Shown one piece after another: positions 21,399 through 28,056 of a stretch of 43,102 bases of DNA. The stretch's first letter is position 1; each line of letters begins with the position of its first letter. The notes under the pieces were generated by a model. That model worked only from the letters and a program-made list of their open reading frames with translations, had not been told where the DNA came from and searched no databases. Origin of the DNA: a virus; IMG/VR virus record IMGVR_UViG_3300045935_000032, positions 1 to 43,102 of that record, one strand, 5' to 3'. The translations under genes were made by a program, and so were the position numbers.

Positions 21399-21652
21399 TG
21401 TGCCGCCTCACAATCCGGACAGACCGGCGCCCCCTCAAGCATCCCCCCCCGCACATACACCGACCCCGACCTCACCCGGCCACACGCCGAAGACCAAGTA
21501 GCCGGCGGGAAGTCGTAACGATCGAACCTGAACCCACCAGTCTGCGCGAGCGGCAGGTGGACAAGCGACGTGTCCGCTACCTCGTCGACGATCTCGACGA
21601 TGACGTGCTGTTCGGGCTGGGCGAGGTCAAGCAGAAGTGGCGCGAGACTCAT
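21395..21652 (-). CDS. Hypothetical protein with C-terminal CxxC (85 aa)
   Basis: Starts MSLAPLLLDLAQPEQHVIVE and ends APVCPDCEAAQ. Predicted beta-rich middle (GGFRFDRYDFPPATWSSACG). ATGA overlaps on both sides. Function unknown. Confidence 0.65.
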   Translation of the reverse strand: MSLAPLLLDLAQPEQHVIVEIVDEVADTSLVHLPLAQTGGFRFDRYDFPPATWSSACGRVRSGSVYVRGGMLEGAPVCPDCEAAQ

Positions 21653-21792
21653 GCCGCCACCTCGAGAGTGTCGGGGCGGGACGCCGGTCCCTGTAGCAGC
21701 AGGGCCGACGAGACGGGGCGCTCAAATGCCGGTGGAACCCGCGAACCGGCCGCGCATTTTGCCGCCTGTGGTTCCCGCCCGCGAGCTTTCAA
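21649..21792 (-). CDS. Possible small protein (47 aa)
   Basis: TTG overlaps the transglycosylase stop (TTGA) and its TGA overlaps the next ATG. Sequence MKARGREPQAAKCAAGSRVP is not protein-like to the eye. Supported only by the continuous overlaps. Confidence 0.35.
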   Translation of the reverse strand: MKARGREPQAAKCAAGSRVPPAFERPVSSALLLQGPASRPDTLEVAA

Positions 21793-22151
21793 CGGAGGTG
21801 ACAAATAGCCGCCGTCCCCCATTCGCGAAACGACCGGCCGTCTGCGATCCATGCCCGCCACACCACGAACGTCTGGGCGGCCGGCGGCGCTAGATCCGGC
21901 CGATACGTCCAGCGAGTCGGATGTTTCCGCCAGCCGATCGGAATATGCGCCGACCAAGTCTCGGGCAAGAATTGATAGGCACCCAGATATCCGTTGCCCG
22001 TGTTTGTCGTCCACACGCCGCGCGATTCGTGGTAGCGGATACACGCCGCGGCGCGTACCCACCAGGCCGGGTAGCCGTGGTGGCGCCGTCCGGCTGAGGC
22101 TGTCGGGACGGAGACTAGGAAGATGACGAGGGCGAGCGCGACCCACCGGAT
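21789..22151 (-). CDS. Secreted Rpf-like transglycosylase, apparent ATC start
   Basis: About 120 residues. An N-terminal signal sequence (RWVALALVIFLVSVPTASAG) is followed by a transglycosylase-like domain: AACIRYHESRGVWTTNTGNG, YLGAYQFLPETWSAHI. Glu in YHES is the expected catalytic acid, as in resuscitation-promoting-factor and phage lytic transglycosylase domains. No ATG, GTG or TTG precedes the signal peptide. An ATC at 22151 overlaps the upstream TAA in TAATC, just where TAATG would be expected. The first GTG (22016) would delete the signal and catalytic Glu. It acts on peptidoglycan outside the membrane. Confidence 0.7.
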   Translation of the reverse strand: MRWVALALVIFLVSVPTASAGRRHHGYPAWWVRAAACIRYHESRGVWTTNTGNGYLGAYQFLPETWSAHIPIGWRKHPTRWTYRPDLAPPAAQTFVVWRAWIADGRSFREWGTAAICHLR

Positions 22152-22399
22152 TACTCCGCGCCCCCACTGGGGGACAAATCCTCGCCGTTACGGCGGCGTT
22201 CGACCATTCCGATCTGGAAACCGTGTGGAAGATCGAGCGTCAGGACATCGGAGTCAGCGAACATCTCCAGGTAGAGCATCCCGGTCGCGTTGACTTCTAA
22301 GTCCAAGATCAGGCGGTGCACGTACCGCTTGTCGATGCCAACTTTTTCCAGTAAGGCGTCGAACAGGGGTCCGGTATCGGTGACGACCCATTTAGCCAT
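22151..22399 (-). CDS. Hypothetical protein (82 aa)
   Basis: ATG with AAGGAG upstream. MAKWVVTDTGPLFDALLEKV, then a beta-type middle (DVLTLDLPHGFQIGMVERRR). No family recognised. Confidence 0.65.
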   Translation of the reverse strand: MAKWVVTDTGPLFDALLEKVGIDKRYVHRLILDLEVNATGMLYLEMFADSDVLTLDLPHGFQIGMVERRRNGEDLSPSGGAE

Positions 22400-22490
22400 T
22401 GGCTGACTCCTTCGGTTTCGTGAGCGCGTCCCGTTCGATGCATGAGAGGCATCGGCGCCCCTTCTCGCAGGTGCAGTTCACGCCAATCAC
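22392..22490 (-). CDS. Small Cys protein (32 aa)
   Basis: GTGA overlap upstream. MIGVNCTCEKGRRCLSCIER has CxC and CxxxC/CxxC spacing suitable for one zinc. It overlaps the next gene by 8 bases and carries its Shine-Dalgarno. Confidence 0.5.
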   Translation of the reverse strand: MIGVNCTCEKGRRCLSCIERDALTKPKESANG

Positions 22491-22813
22491 AACTCGTCGC
22501 CTACTTCCTCAGCCGTAGGTTCATCGCCGGGCAGGATCAGAACGTCCGGCCCGTGAAGCGCACGCTGTCGAGCAACACTCTCGACGCGGCCGGCGATGTT
22601 GCTGTCCACGTAGCTACGAAACTTCTGATCGGCCCTCCGCTCGGTTATCGCCGCGAACGGAGACATGAAGAAGTCAGATCCGATGAGTTCACCTGGAGCC
22701 TCATAGTCCACATCCCAGCCGAAGCGGCTGACCCGATAGACGATGTAGCTCCAGCCGCGGTACTTTCGGCGAGGCCACGCGGCGTTAGAGGCTTGGCGAG
22801 GGGCGCCGCTCAT
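22487..22813 (-). CDS. Hypothetical protein (108 aa)
   Basis: ATGA overlap. MSGAPRQASNAAWPRRKYRG, then WSYIVYRVSRFGWDVDYEAP and an acidic end DEPTAEEVGDEL. Predicted alpha/beta. Function unknown. Confidence 0.65.
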   Translation of the reverse strand: MSGAPRQASNAAWPRRKYRGWSYIVYRVSRFGWDVDYEAPGELIGSDFFMSPFAAITERRADQKFRSYVDSNIAGRVESVARQRALHGPDVLILPGDEPTAEEVGDEL

Positions 22814-22935
22814 TCGTCTTCTTCCCAGAGCGCGTCGAGGTACGCCTCCCTGCAGCAGGCGCAGACGTCGATAAACACCGCGGCCAGCATCGAGAGCAGC
22901 AGGGCGAGGATGAGGGTGCCTTCGATGAGGTTCAC
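22810..22935 (-). CDS. Small membrane protein (41 aa)
   Basis: GTGA overlap upstream and ATGA downstream. One hydrophobic segment (TLILALLLSMLAAVFIDVCA) followed by CCREAYLDALWEEDE, a short Cys pair and acidic tail. Confidence 0.6.
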   Translation of the reverse strand: MNLIEGTLILALLLSMLAAVFIDVCACCREAYLDALWEEDE

Positions 22936-23189
22936 CACGGCTTCCTCGGATCGGATGTGGGAGTTGTCTCTGGCGGCAGAGGCCTGAGATCAATTCGTCT
23001 GTCGCGAGGACGCTGAAAGAGGGTGTGACTCGGGTCGGGGAACTGCGAAGGGCTGATGTACGGGCGGACGCGCCGCTCCAACGCTGTCCGCTCGCGGCGG
23101 ACGATCCACCACGCATACGCCGCACCCAGATAGAAGCCGACCACGAGGCCGAGAGCGGCGAACACGAACATCCAAGCGTCCGCGCTCAT
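22932..23189 (-). CDS. Membrane protein (85 aa)
   Basis: One N-terminal membrane helix (FVFAALGLVVGFYLGAAYAW) and a basic then Pro-rich cytoplasmic tail ending TSDPRKPW. ATGA overlap with the RecT-like gene. Role unknown; early-region membrane proteins can act in superinfection exclusion, but nothing specific shows this. Confidence 0.65.
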   Translation of the reverse strand: MSADAWMFVFAALGLVVGFYLGAAYAWWIVRRERTALERRVRPYISPSQFPDPSHTLFQRPRDRRIDLRPLPPETTPTSDPRKPW

Positions 23190-24121
23190 ACAGCAGCCTC
23201 AAGCTTGTCGAGCCGCTCGATCAACGATGACGCCTCAGCCTTCGAGAGACCGTCGCGGAGCGGCGCCCAGTGAAGCTCGCCATCCGCGCTCAACTCTTTC
23301 GATCCGTCGATCCAGACGTCCGGGTCGGTGCCGCGCATCTTCGACACCGCCACATACAGATGCTTGGTGTGGAGGCGGCCCGCTTCGCGCAACGTCCCGA
23401 CAAGAACGTCGAGCTTCTTCTTCTGCTGCGGCGACGCAGACACAACTGCGTCGGCTGCCGGGCCGGGAGCGTCGAAGATTTCCTCGAACGTCTCGCCGGG
23501 CAGCTCGGCTAGCTGGGATGATCCGGCGGGGGACGACGCCGTTGCGCCCGGCGCCGAAACGGATGCGTTGCCACGAGGGCGCTGCGTTTCCGCCTGTGGT
23601 TCCCCCGCCGAAACTTCACCATCCAACTCCTCCGGCGTATACGTCGCACCAGCAAAACAATCCGCGAACAACATCCGACACAATTGCGACGCGGCACGTG
23701 CCCACAACATCGCCTTCGGGTACTTGACCCAGTTCTGCTTCTTGAGGAGCCCGGCTCGGGCGGCCATGTCGGTCGTCCAAGTGACCGTCATCGTGTCTCC
23801 GTTGTCGGCGCGCGTCCCTGTCACGGTCGCGCTGCCATCCGAGACTTCTCCGATGATCGAGTGGCCGGCACGACGGACAAGCTGCACCATCAACTCAGCC
23901 GAGAAGGTGGCCTTGCCGTCGATGATGTGGATCGAGCGGAGGGCGCTCATGTCGGCGATGCCGAGCGCCCTGCCGGTGGCTACGCAGGCGAGGATTGCGG
24001 GGAGGTTGCCGCGTATCCCCGGCGGGACGAACTCAGTCGATGCGATGTATTGGAGTTGTTCGTTGGTGAGGACCGCCATCTGGCGGTCCTCTTCGTGAAC
24101 TGCTAGGTCGGTCGTGGTCAT
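23186..24121 (-). CDS. RecT-like single-strand annealing protein
   Basis: A 311-residue protein. The core matches the phage RecT family: GRALGIADMSALRSIHIIDG, FSAELMVQLVRRAGHSI and KYPKAMLWARAASQLCRMLF. A Ser/Pro-rich linker (about 175-215) leads to a C-terminal domain with SPQQKKKLDVLVGTLREAGR, a block often seen as an RPA-interaction or DNA-binding tail in phage recombinases. It anneals single strands in phage recombination. Partner nuclease may be the VRR-NUC protein. Confidence 0.85.
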   Translation of the reverse strand: MTTTDLAVHEEDRQMAVLTNEQLQYIASTEFVPPGIRGNLPAILACVATGRALGIADMSALRSIHIIDGKATFSAELMVQLVRRAGHSIIGEVSDGSATVTGTRADNGDTMTVTWTTDMAARAGLLKKQNWVKYPKAMLWARAASQLCRMLFADCFAGATYTPEELDGEVSAGEPQAETQRPRGNASVSAPGATASSPAGSSQLAELPGETFEEIFDAPGPAADAVVSASPQQKKKLDVLVGTLREAGRLHTKHLYVAVSKMRGTDPDVWIDGSKELSADGELHWAPLRDGLSKAEASSLIERLDKLEAAV

Positions 24122-24129
24122 GCGGCGAC

Positions 24130-24270
24130 CTATACGCGGCGGCGTCGCCGAACACGCTTAGCGCACGAGTTCACATTCGCGCAATAACGGGAGTGTGTGA
24201 AGCGGCTGTAGATGTACGGGTTGTTCGCCGAGAGCCGTTTGCCGCAGCGGGCGCAAGTCTTGGCGATCAT
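24130..24270 (-). CDS. Small zinc-binding basic protein (46 aa)
   Basis: ATGA overlap upstream. MIAKTCARCGKRLSANNPYI carries CxxC, with a second pair C...C in YCANVNSC and a basic RVRRRRRV tail. Too short for the long-ORF view, but its features and tight spacing support it. Confidence 0.65.
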   Translation of the reverse strand: MIAKTCARCGKRLSANNPYIYSRFTHSRYCANVNSCAKRVRRRRRV

Positions 24271-25073
24271 GCTGCGGCGACCGTTTCGGTCCGGTCAATG
24301 TGACGTGCATGCGAACCGCAGACCATCGTGGTGCCGCGCTGCACCTTCGCCCGGTTGTAACACTGGCGCCCATCTGTCACGCGCGCCTCGCACCGCTGCT
24401 CGCGCTCGACTAGACCGGCCTTCTTGGCGTGATGGCCGCAGAACTCGCCGACAGTCGCGCGGTGGGAGCAGCGACCGAACAGCCAGGCCCCGACTTTAAT
24501 CTCGCCGTGGCACATGCCCTCGACTGGCTCGCGGTACGAGTGATGAAGGCGGATCTGTGGTGGCAGGCTGCTGTTCCGAGAGATTTCGGTCGTGGCGTTG
24601 CCGTAAAACCTGGTCCGCTGTGCGCCAGACGTCTCGCCTCTGTTTACGCGATGCTCAAAAGCCGCCAGACGACAGTGCGTGCATCGGCAGCACCAGTTCT
24701 GGTAGCGCGTAAGAGTTCCGTGCTTAGGAATGTATCCCGTGCGACTCGGAATCCCCCGGCGGCGCCGCTCTTTCTGTCTGGAACATTCGATGCGATTAGC
24801 CTCCCGACAGCGCGCACAACGGCACCCGAGATTGGTGTAAGCGTTTAAGGTCCCGTGCTCACTAATCAGCGCATGCGGGTTGCGAGCGGTTGTCCGAACT
24901 AGTTCCCCGACCGCACCGTCACCAGCGATGACAGCGTGTTCAAGCGCACCAGTTCCGTCCTCGTTACGAGCCGCGTCGAGCGAAATCGAGAAGACGCGAT
25001 GGCCGATGCGCATATCGCGTTCCTGCTCAGCGATCAGCGCTTCGAGTTCTTCCTCGCGAGTCAACTCAGCCAT
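24267..25073 (-). CDS. Cys/His-rich protein with two HGT repeats
   Basis: A 268-residue protein. The N-terminus is acidic helical (MAELTREEELEALIAEQERD). Then come two repeats: HGTLNAYTNLGCRCARCREA and HGTLTRYQNWCCRCTHCRLA, each HGT-x-x-Y then CxCxxC, a zinc-type motif frequent in actinophage proteins. The C-terminal region has another Cys/His group (CSHRATVGEFCGHH, ARVTDGRQCYNRA). Likely DNA- or RNA-binding. ATG at 25073 overlaps the upstream TAA (TAATG). Confidence 0.65.
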   Translation of the reverse strand: MAELTREEELEALIAEQERDMRIGHRVFSISLDAARNEDGTGALEHAVIAGDGAVGELVRTTARNPHALISEHGTLNAYTNLGCRCARCREANRIECSRQKERRRRGIPSRTGYIPKHGTLTRYQNWCCRCTHCRLAAFEHRVNRGETSGAQRTRFYGNATTEISRNSSLPPQIRLHHSYREPVEGMCHGEIKVGAWLFGRCSHRATVGEFCGHHAKKAGLVEREQRCEARVTDGRQCYNRAKVQRGTTMVCGSHARHIDRTETVAAA

Positions 25074-25327
25074 TAACTCGCTCGCTCCCATGCCGTGTAG
25101 GCGCGCAGGAACGCGGCCCGCAGGTCGGGGTCTTTGATCAGGCTGGCGGATCTGGTCGGCTCGGTGTCCCCGCCCCACGAGGCGTGCTCGACGTGAGGGC
25201 CTGAGAGGAACAGGGGGACCTCTCCGGCTTCCCGCGAGATAGAAGACACCGAGCCCACCAGACATTCCGGGCAAGGACTGAACAGTGTCGGCTGCTCGCG
25301 GCCGCACCGCTGACAGATAACCCTCAC
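25073..25327 (-). CDS. Zinc-ribbon protein (84 aa)
   Basis: GTG at 25327 (GTGA overlap). CQRCGREQ...PCPECLVG forms one zinc ribbon; the rest (LIKDPDLRAAFLRAYTAWER) is helical. Similar to short phage zinc proteins of unknown role. Confidence 0.65.
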   Translation of the reverse strand: MRVICQRCGREQPTLFSPCPECLVGSVSSISREAGEVPLFLSGPHVEHASWGGDTEPTRSASLIKDPDLRAAFLRAYTAWERAS

Positions 25328-25413
25328 GACATCAGCGCCTTCGCGCCGTAGATCGCGAGGTTCGCGAACACGAGCGCAGCGAGGAAAGACCGCCTAGCCT
25401 TCACGCGCGCCAT
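25324..25413 (-). CDS. Membrane micro-protein, paralogue A (29 aa)
   Basis: MARVKARRSFLAALVFANLA continues IYGAKALMS. One membrane helix with a positive N-terminus. It shares ALVxANLAxYGAKxL with the 41-residue peptide encoded 70 bases upstream (25481-25606). TGATG overlap upstream and GTGA downstream. Confidence 0.6.
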   Translation of the reverse strand: MARVKARRSFLAALVFANLAIYGAKALMS

Positions 25414-25484
25414 CAGTCCCAGCACCGCGCGTAAACGTGGATGAGCGCAAGGATCCGTTCGATGCGGCGACGCCTGGCTCTCAC
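25413..25484 (-). CDS. Basic micro-protein (23 aa)
   Basis: MRARRRRIERILALIHVYAR ends CWD. It lies between the two paralogous membrane peptides and overlaps both (GTGA and TGATG). Confidence 0.4.
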   Translation of the reverse strand: MRARRRRIERILALIHVYARCWD

Positions 25485-25606
25485 TGGCCGAGCGCTTTCA
25501 GGATCGGGTCGAGCGCGCCGGAGAGGAGCGTCTTTGCGCCGTACACGGCGAGGTTCGCCGAAACGAGCGCACCCAAGATCAAGGCGAGCTTGAGGCGCAC
25601 CGTCAT
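25481..25606 (-). CDS. Membrane micro-protein, paralogue B (41 aa)
   Basis: MTVRLKLALILGALVSANLA continues VYGAKTLLSGALDPILKALG. One membrane helix and an amphipathic end. Paralogue of the 29-residue peptide at 25324-25413. ATGA and GTGA overlaps. Such peptides directly behind a repressor may be lysogeny-expressed exclusion or toxin-like factors (inference). Confidence 0.6.
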   Translation of the reverse strand: MTVRLKLALILGALVSANLAVYGAKTLLSGALDPILKALGQ

Positions 25607-25692
25607 GCCTGTTCCCTGACGATCAGCGTCGCCCCAAGGCGTGCCATCAGGTCGCCGAGCATCTGGAACTCATCCGCACTCAACGGACCCAT
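25603..25692 (-). CDS. Micro-protein (29 aa)
   Basis: MGPLSADEFQMLGDLMARLG, then ATLIVREQA. Helical, starts one base after the repressor stop, and overlaps paralogue B by ATGA. Confidence 0.5.
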   Translation of the reverse strand: MGPLSADEFQMLGDLMARLGATLIVREQA

Positions 25693-25693
25693 G

Positions 25694-25990
25694 TCAGGCG
25701 GCCTTCTGCTCGTCGACCGGAAAGGGGGACGGATCGAGCTCCGGGTCAATGAACCAGCGGAGATCCCTGCCGGTAGCGTCGGCGATCCGCTCGAGCGTCG
25801 CGATCCGCGGCCTGTGCTTTCCCTGCTCGAGCCTGATGAGGTTGGCGCGGTACATGCCGCACGCCTCTCCGAGGTGGTCGTGCGACCAGCCCTTCGTTTT
25901 CCGCGCCCGCTTGACGCGGGCGGCGATCATCGGAAGGGGGGCGTCGCGCAGGAGGCGCTCGAGTTCTTCGTTGAGGGTGGCGTCGATCAA
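25694..25990 (-). CDS. XRE-family repressor
   Basis: A 98-residue HTH_3 protein: MIAARVKRARKTKGWSHDHL, GEACGMYRANLIRLEQGKHR, then PRIATLERIADATGRDLRWF, the full five-helix Cro/CI-type fold. The TTG at 25990 lies only 9 bases past a TACAAC -10 box; an ATG at 25930 has no Shine-Dalgarno. A leaderless or nearly leaderless message is likely. Divergent from a Cro-like gene. Probable lysogeny repressor, acting on the palindromes at 26008-26023 and 26067-26078. Confidence 0.82.
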   Translation of the reverse strand: MIDATLNEELERLLRDAPLPMIAARVKRARKTKGWSHDHLGEACGMYRANLIRLEQGKHRPRIATLERIADATGRDLRWFIDPELDPSPFPVDEQKAA

Positions 25991-25999
25991 GGTGGCAGG

Positions 26000-26029
26000 G
26001 TTGTACCACGTAGCTTGCTACGTTGTCAA
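26000..26029 (-). promoter_or_regulatory. Repressor promoter with operator in its spacer
   Basis: On the minus strand: TTGACA (26024-26029), 18-base spacer, TACAAC (26000-26005). The spacer contains a perfect palindrome ACGTAGC-TT-GCTACGT (26008-26023). Repressor bound there would block its own promoter. Confidence 0.7.
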
Positions 26030-26065
26030 GGGCAGCCACTTACGCTCAACACTCACCACGGGTTT

Positions 26066-26080
26066 ACTACGTAGCTACTA
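26066..26080 (+). promoter_or_regulatory. Second operator-like site before the Cro-like gene
   Basis: Overlapping palindromes CTACGTAG (26067-26074) and GTAGCTAC (26071-26078). They share the half-site ACGTAGC with the operator at 26008-26023. The site lies directly upstream of the GTG start at 26081. Confidence 0.55.
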
Positions 26081-26328
26081 GTGACTGCGGCGTCGCTATC
26101 AGAACGCGTCCGCGCGACCCGCAAGGCTCGCTGCCTAACGCAGGCTCAGCTAGCGGAAAAGGCTGGGATGGAACGCACGGACATCAACAAGAGCTCGAGC
26201 GAGGCAAGCTGCAACTCGGTCCGGAGCGGCTTGCGCGAGTCGCGGCAGCGCGGACGCCTGACTCTATGTCCCCCATCGCTGCGGAGAATATGAGAAATCG
26301 CTGCGCGATGCAACCGAAAGGATCCACC
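26081..26328 (+). pseudogene. Frameshifted Cro-like XRE gene
   Basis: From GTG 26081 the frame gives an HTH start: SLSERVRATRKARCLTQAQL, AEKAGMERTDINK. It then turns into Ser-rich nonsense and stops at 26293. The continuation LERGKLQLGPERLARVAAA lies in another frame from about 26187. Removing two bases (AG after AACAAG) would restore INKLERGK, the normal family sequence. Either a real inactivating mutation, an assembly error or a recoding site. The restored frame has no stop before 26556, so it would run into the zinc-ribbon gene. Confidence 0.7.
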
Positions 26329-26556
26329 ATGGAAACGACTCTACTGGCAGTCTCCGCCGCCCTCGTCTTCGCTGCGTCAGCCCCACCAGTGGACGCCGAG
26401 TTTCGGCCGCGTTCACTCCCGGCCGTCGAGCTCTACAGATGGCTACGCGCCCGGCGTCGGCCGTGCCCGTTCTGTGCTGAGAGGATCAGGCACGAGGCAA
26501 GCGTCTGTCCACATTGCCAGCGGGACGTCACGCCGCCTCTCAGCGCGGCTCGTTAG
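26329..26556 (+). CDS. Membrane-anchored zinc-ribbon protein (75 aa)
   Basis: ATG with AAAGGA six bases upstream. An N-terminal hydrophobic segment or signal (TTLLAVSAALVFAASAPPVD) precedes a basic linker (YRWLRARRRP) and a double CxxC zinc ribbon: CPFCAERIRHEASVCPHCQ. It shares the plus-strand transcript with the Cro-like gene and is in the same frame as that gene's displaced 3' part. Function unknown. Confidence 0.65.
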   Translation: METTLLAVSAALVFAASAPPVDAEFRPRSLPAVELYRWLRARRRPCPFCAERIRHEASVCPHCQRDVTPPLSAAR

Positions 26557-26591
26557 GGGATGATCCGCAGTCGTACGGCGTTCGCTGTGAG

Positions 26592-26840
26592 TTACGGCGC
26601 CTCGGTGGTGTCGCCAGGCGGCTCGATCGGGTAAACGGCCGTTGTAGCCGTCGCTCCGGGCGGGCTAATCTTCGCGAGGCCGCGGGCGCCCGCGTATGCG
26701 GCACCGAGAATGCCCTGCACGAGCACGGTGTACTTCGGGTTCATGTAGTTCCAGACGCCGATGGTGTTGAGTAGGAGGAGGATCTGGAGGACGAGGTGCA
26801 TCCAGAACTCGGTGGTCTTGATTCCGGCTTTCGGGGCCAT
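26592..26840 (-). CDS. Holin
   Basis: An 82-residue protein. ATG at 26840 with AAAGGAA upstream. Charged N-terminus (MAPKAGIKTTEFW), two hydrophobic helices (HLVLQILLLLNTIGVWNYM; YTVLVQGILGAAYAGARGL), Pro-rich hydrophilic tail. Size, topology and position directly behind the endolysin fit a two-helix holin that forms the membrane lesion for lysis. Confidence 0.75.
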   Translation of the reverse strand: MAPKAGIKTTEFWMHLVLQILLLLNTIGVWNYMNPKYTVLVQGILGAAYAGARGLAKISPPGATATTAVYPIEPPGDTTEAP

Positions 26841-26853
26841 GAGAGGTTCCTTT

Positions 26854-27546
26854 CTACGGGAGGGTCTGACAGACCCTCTTGGGGACACGACGGTCGTACG
26901 ACTGATGCTCAGAGAGCGGCCCGGGTTCGCTGCCGTGCGAACCGACGATCGGGTCAGGCCCGGATTCGAGGCAGATCACGGCGTGCCAGCCGCTGCCTGG
27001 ACCGATCACAATCGGGTCGCCTGGACGAGCTCGGGATAGGTCAGTGAAAACGTGGCCGTGGTTGGCGGCGAACGAGAGCAGTGTCCCGGTGAAGCCGACG
27101 TACCGGAAGCCGAGTCCTGACGGATCTGGTGCGCCGGCGGCCCAGTAGCACTGTGTTACCCAGCCGCTGCAGTCGGTTGTCATCGGGAGCTGGCCTCGTG
27201 GTTCGTGGAGGAAGTCGTCTCGTAGGGTTGACTCGCTGTAGTGGATCTGCGAGTTGTGCGCGATCCCGTACCGCGCCCATTTGACGATCGTCGCTCGGAG
27301 TGCCTGGGCGTCTGCGGCAGGATCCGGCTGTGCGTTGAGCGCCTTCATGTACTTCTTCCATGCTCTTGAGCCGGCCCTTTGGTGTCGTGCGAGGGTGTAG
27401 AGCCGCCAGGTCCAGAACCACACGGGGACGCGTTTGGGGGCGTGGCGTGGTCGTGGGCCTTGCTTGCCGGCCGAGAGCCAGGCGTTCAGTTTCCACGCCC
27501 ACAGGGGGATTCGCCGCGGCGCCCGCCGCGGTCTCGGAAGTGTCAT
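26854..27546 (-). CDS. NlpC/P60-type endolysin
   Basis: A 230-residue protein. The N-terminal 60 residues hold two similar basic/Trp-rich blocks (RRIPLWAWKLNAWLSAGKQ; KRVPVWFWTWRLYTLARHQ), perhaps a cell-wall binding element. The catalytic domain has Cys126 in TTDCSGWVTQCYWAAG and His188 in GSGWHAVICLE, the NlpC/P60 pattern. It likely cuts peptidoglycan peptides. No signal peptide, so it depends on the holin. Confidence 0.82.
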   Translation of the reverse strand: MTLPRPRRAPRRIPLWAWKLNAWLSAGKQGPRPRHAPKRVPVWFWTWRLYTLARHQRAGSRAWKKYMKALNAQPDPAADAQALRATIVKWARYGIAHNSQIHYSESTLRDDFLHEPRGQLPMTTDCSGWVTQCYWAAGAPDPSGLGFRYVGFTGTLLSFAANHGHVFTDLSRARPGDPIVIGPGSGWHAVICLESGPDPIVGSHGSEPGPLSEHQSYDRRVPKRVCQTLP

Positions 27547-27558
27547 AGGCTCGTCTCC

Positions 27559-28056
27559 TTATTTGGTGGGCACGGTGACCGTCACCGTGGATGCCGGAAC
27601 CGCGCGACCGCGGGTTGCGTAGAGGACAAGGGTGGACATGATCGAGACGACAATGATGAGCGCCGCATAGAGGACGGCCGTGCTCGCCCCGATGCCCTCG
27701 CGTCGTCCTTGTTGGGAGGCGACATAGGCGGCCAGCGGAGTGACAATCGCCTCGATCTTGTCGGTCGCGCCTCGCAACTCCGCCTGCGTCGTATAGGTGC
27801 CGCGTTCCCGCTCGATCTGTGATCGGAGCTCGTTCGCTTTCTCGTCTTTGTAGATCTGGATGTCTCGGGCGAGTGAGAGTGCTGCGAGGTCTGCGGTCTC
27901 CTTGATCTTGAGCGCCTTCTCCTTTTCGATGTCGACTTCGCTGTAGCGGCGGTCGCGTTCCGCATCTAGTTCTTTCTGCGCCTGACGGAGCGCTTCGTTG
28001 TGGGCGGAGTACGTTTCGATCGTCCAGCCAGACTCGTCGCGAGGCGTCGCGCTCAT
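27559..28056 (-). CDS. Coiled-coil protein with C-terminal membrane helix
   Basis: A 165-residue protein. A long charged coiled coil (NEALRQAQKELDAERDRRYS...) is followed by one membrane helix (TAVLYAALIIVVSIMSTLVL) and a short Val/Thr tail (ASTVTVTVPTK). Its place between tail-fibre genes and the endolysin suggests a lysis accessory (second holin or spanin-like) role. ATGA overlap upstream. Confidence 0.6.
   Translation of the reverse strand: MSATPRDESGWTIETYSAHNEALRQAQKELDAERDRRYSEVDIEKEKALKIKETADLAALSLARDIQIYKDEKANELRSQIERERGTYTTQAELRGATDKIEAIVTPLAAYVASQQGRREGIGASTAVLYAALIIVVSIMSTLVLYATRGRAVPASTVTVTVPTK

Noticed and set aside
23501-23640. Similarity of GTGGTTCCC...GCCG stretches near 21770 and 23600
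   Set aside because: Short GC-rich resemblance in different frames; not a convincing repeat.
26690-26705. TATGCGGCACC resembling the SAA junction motif
   Set aside because: Lies inside the holin coding sequence, away from any gene junction; chance match in high-GC DNA.
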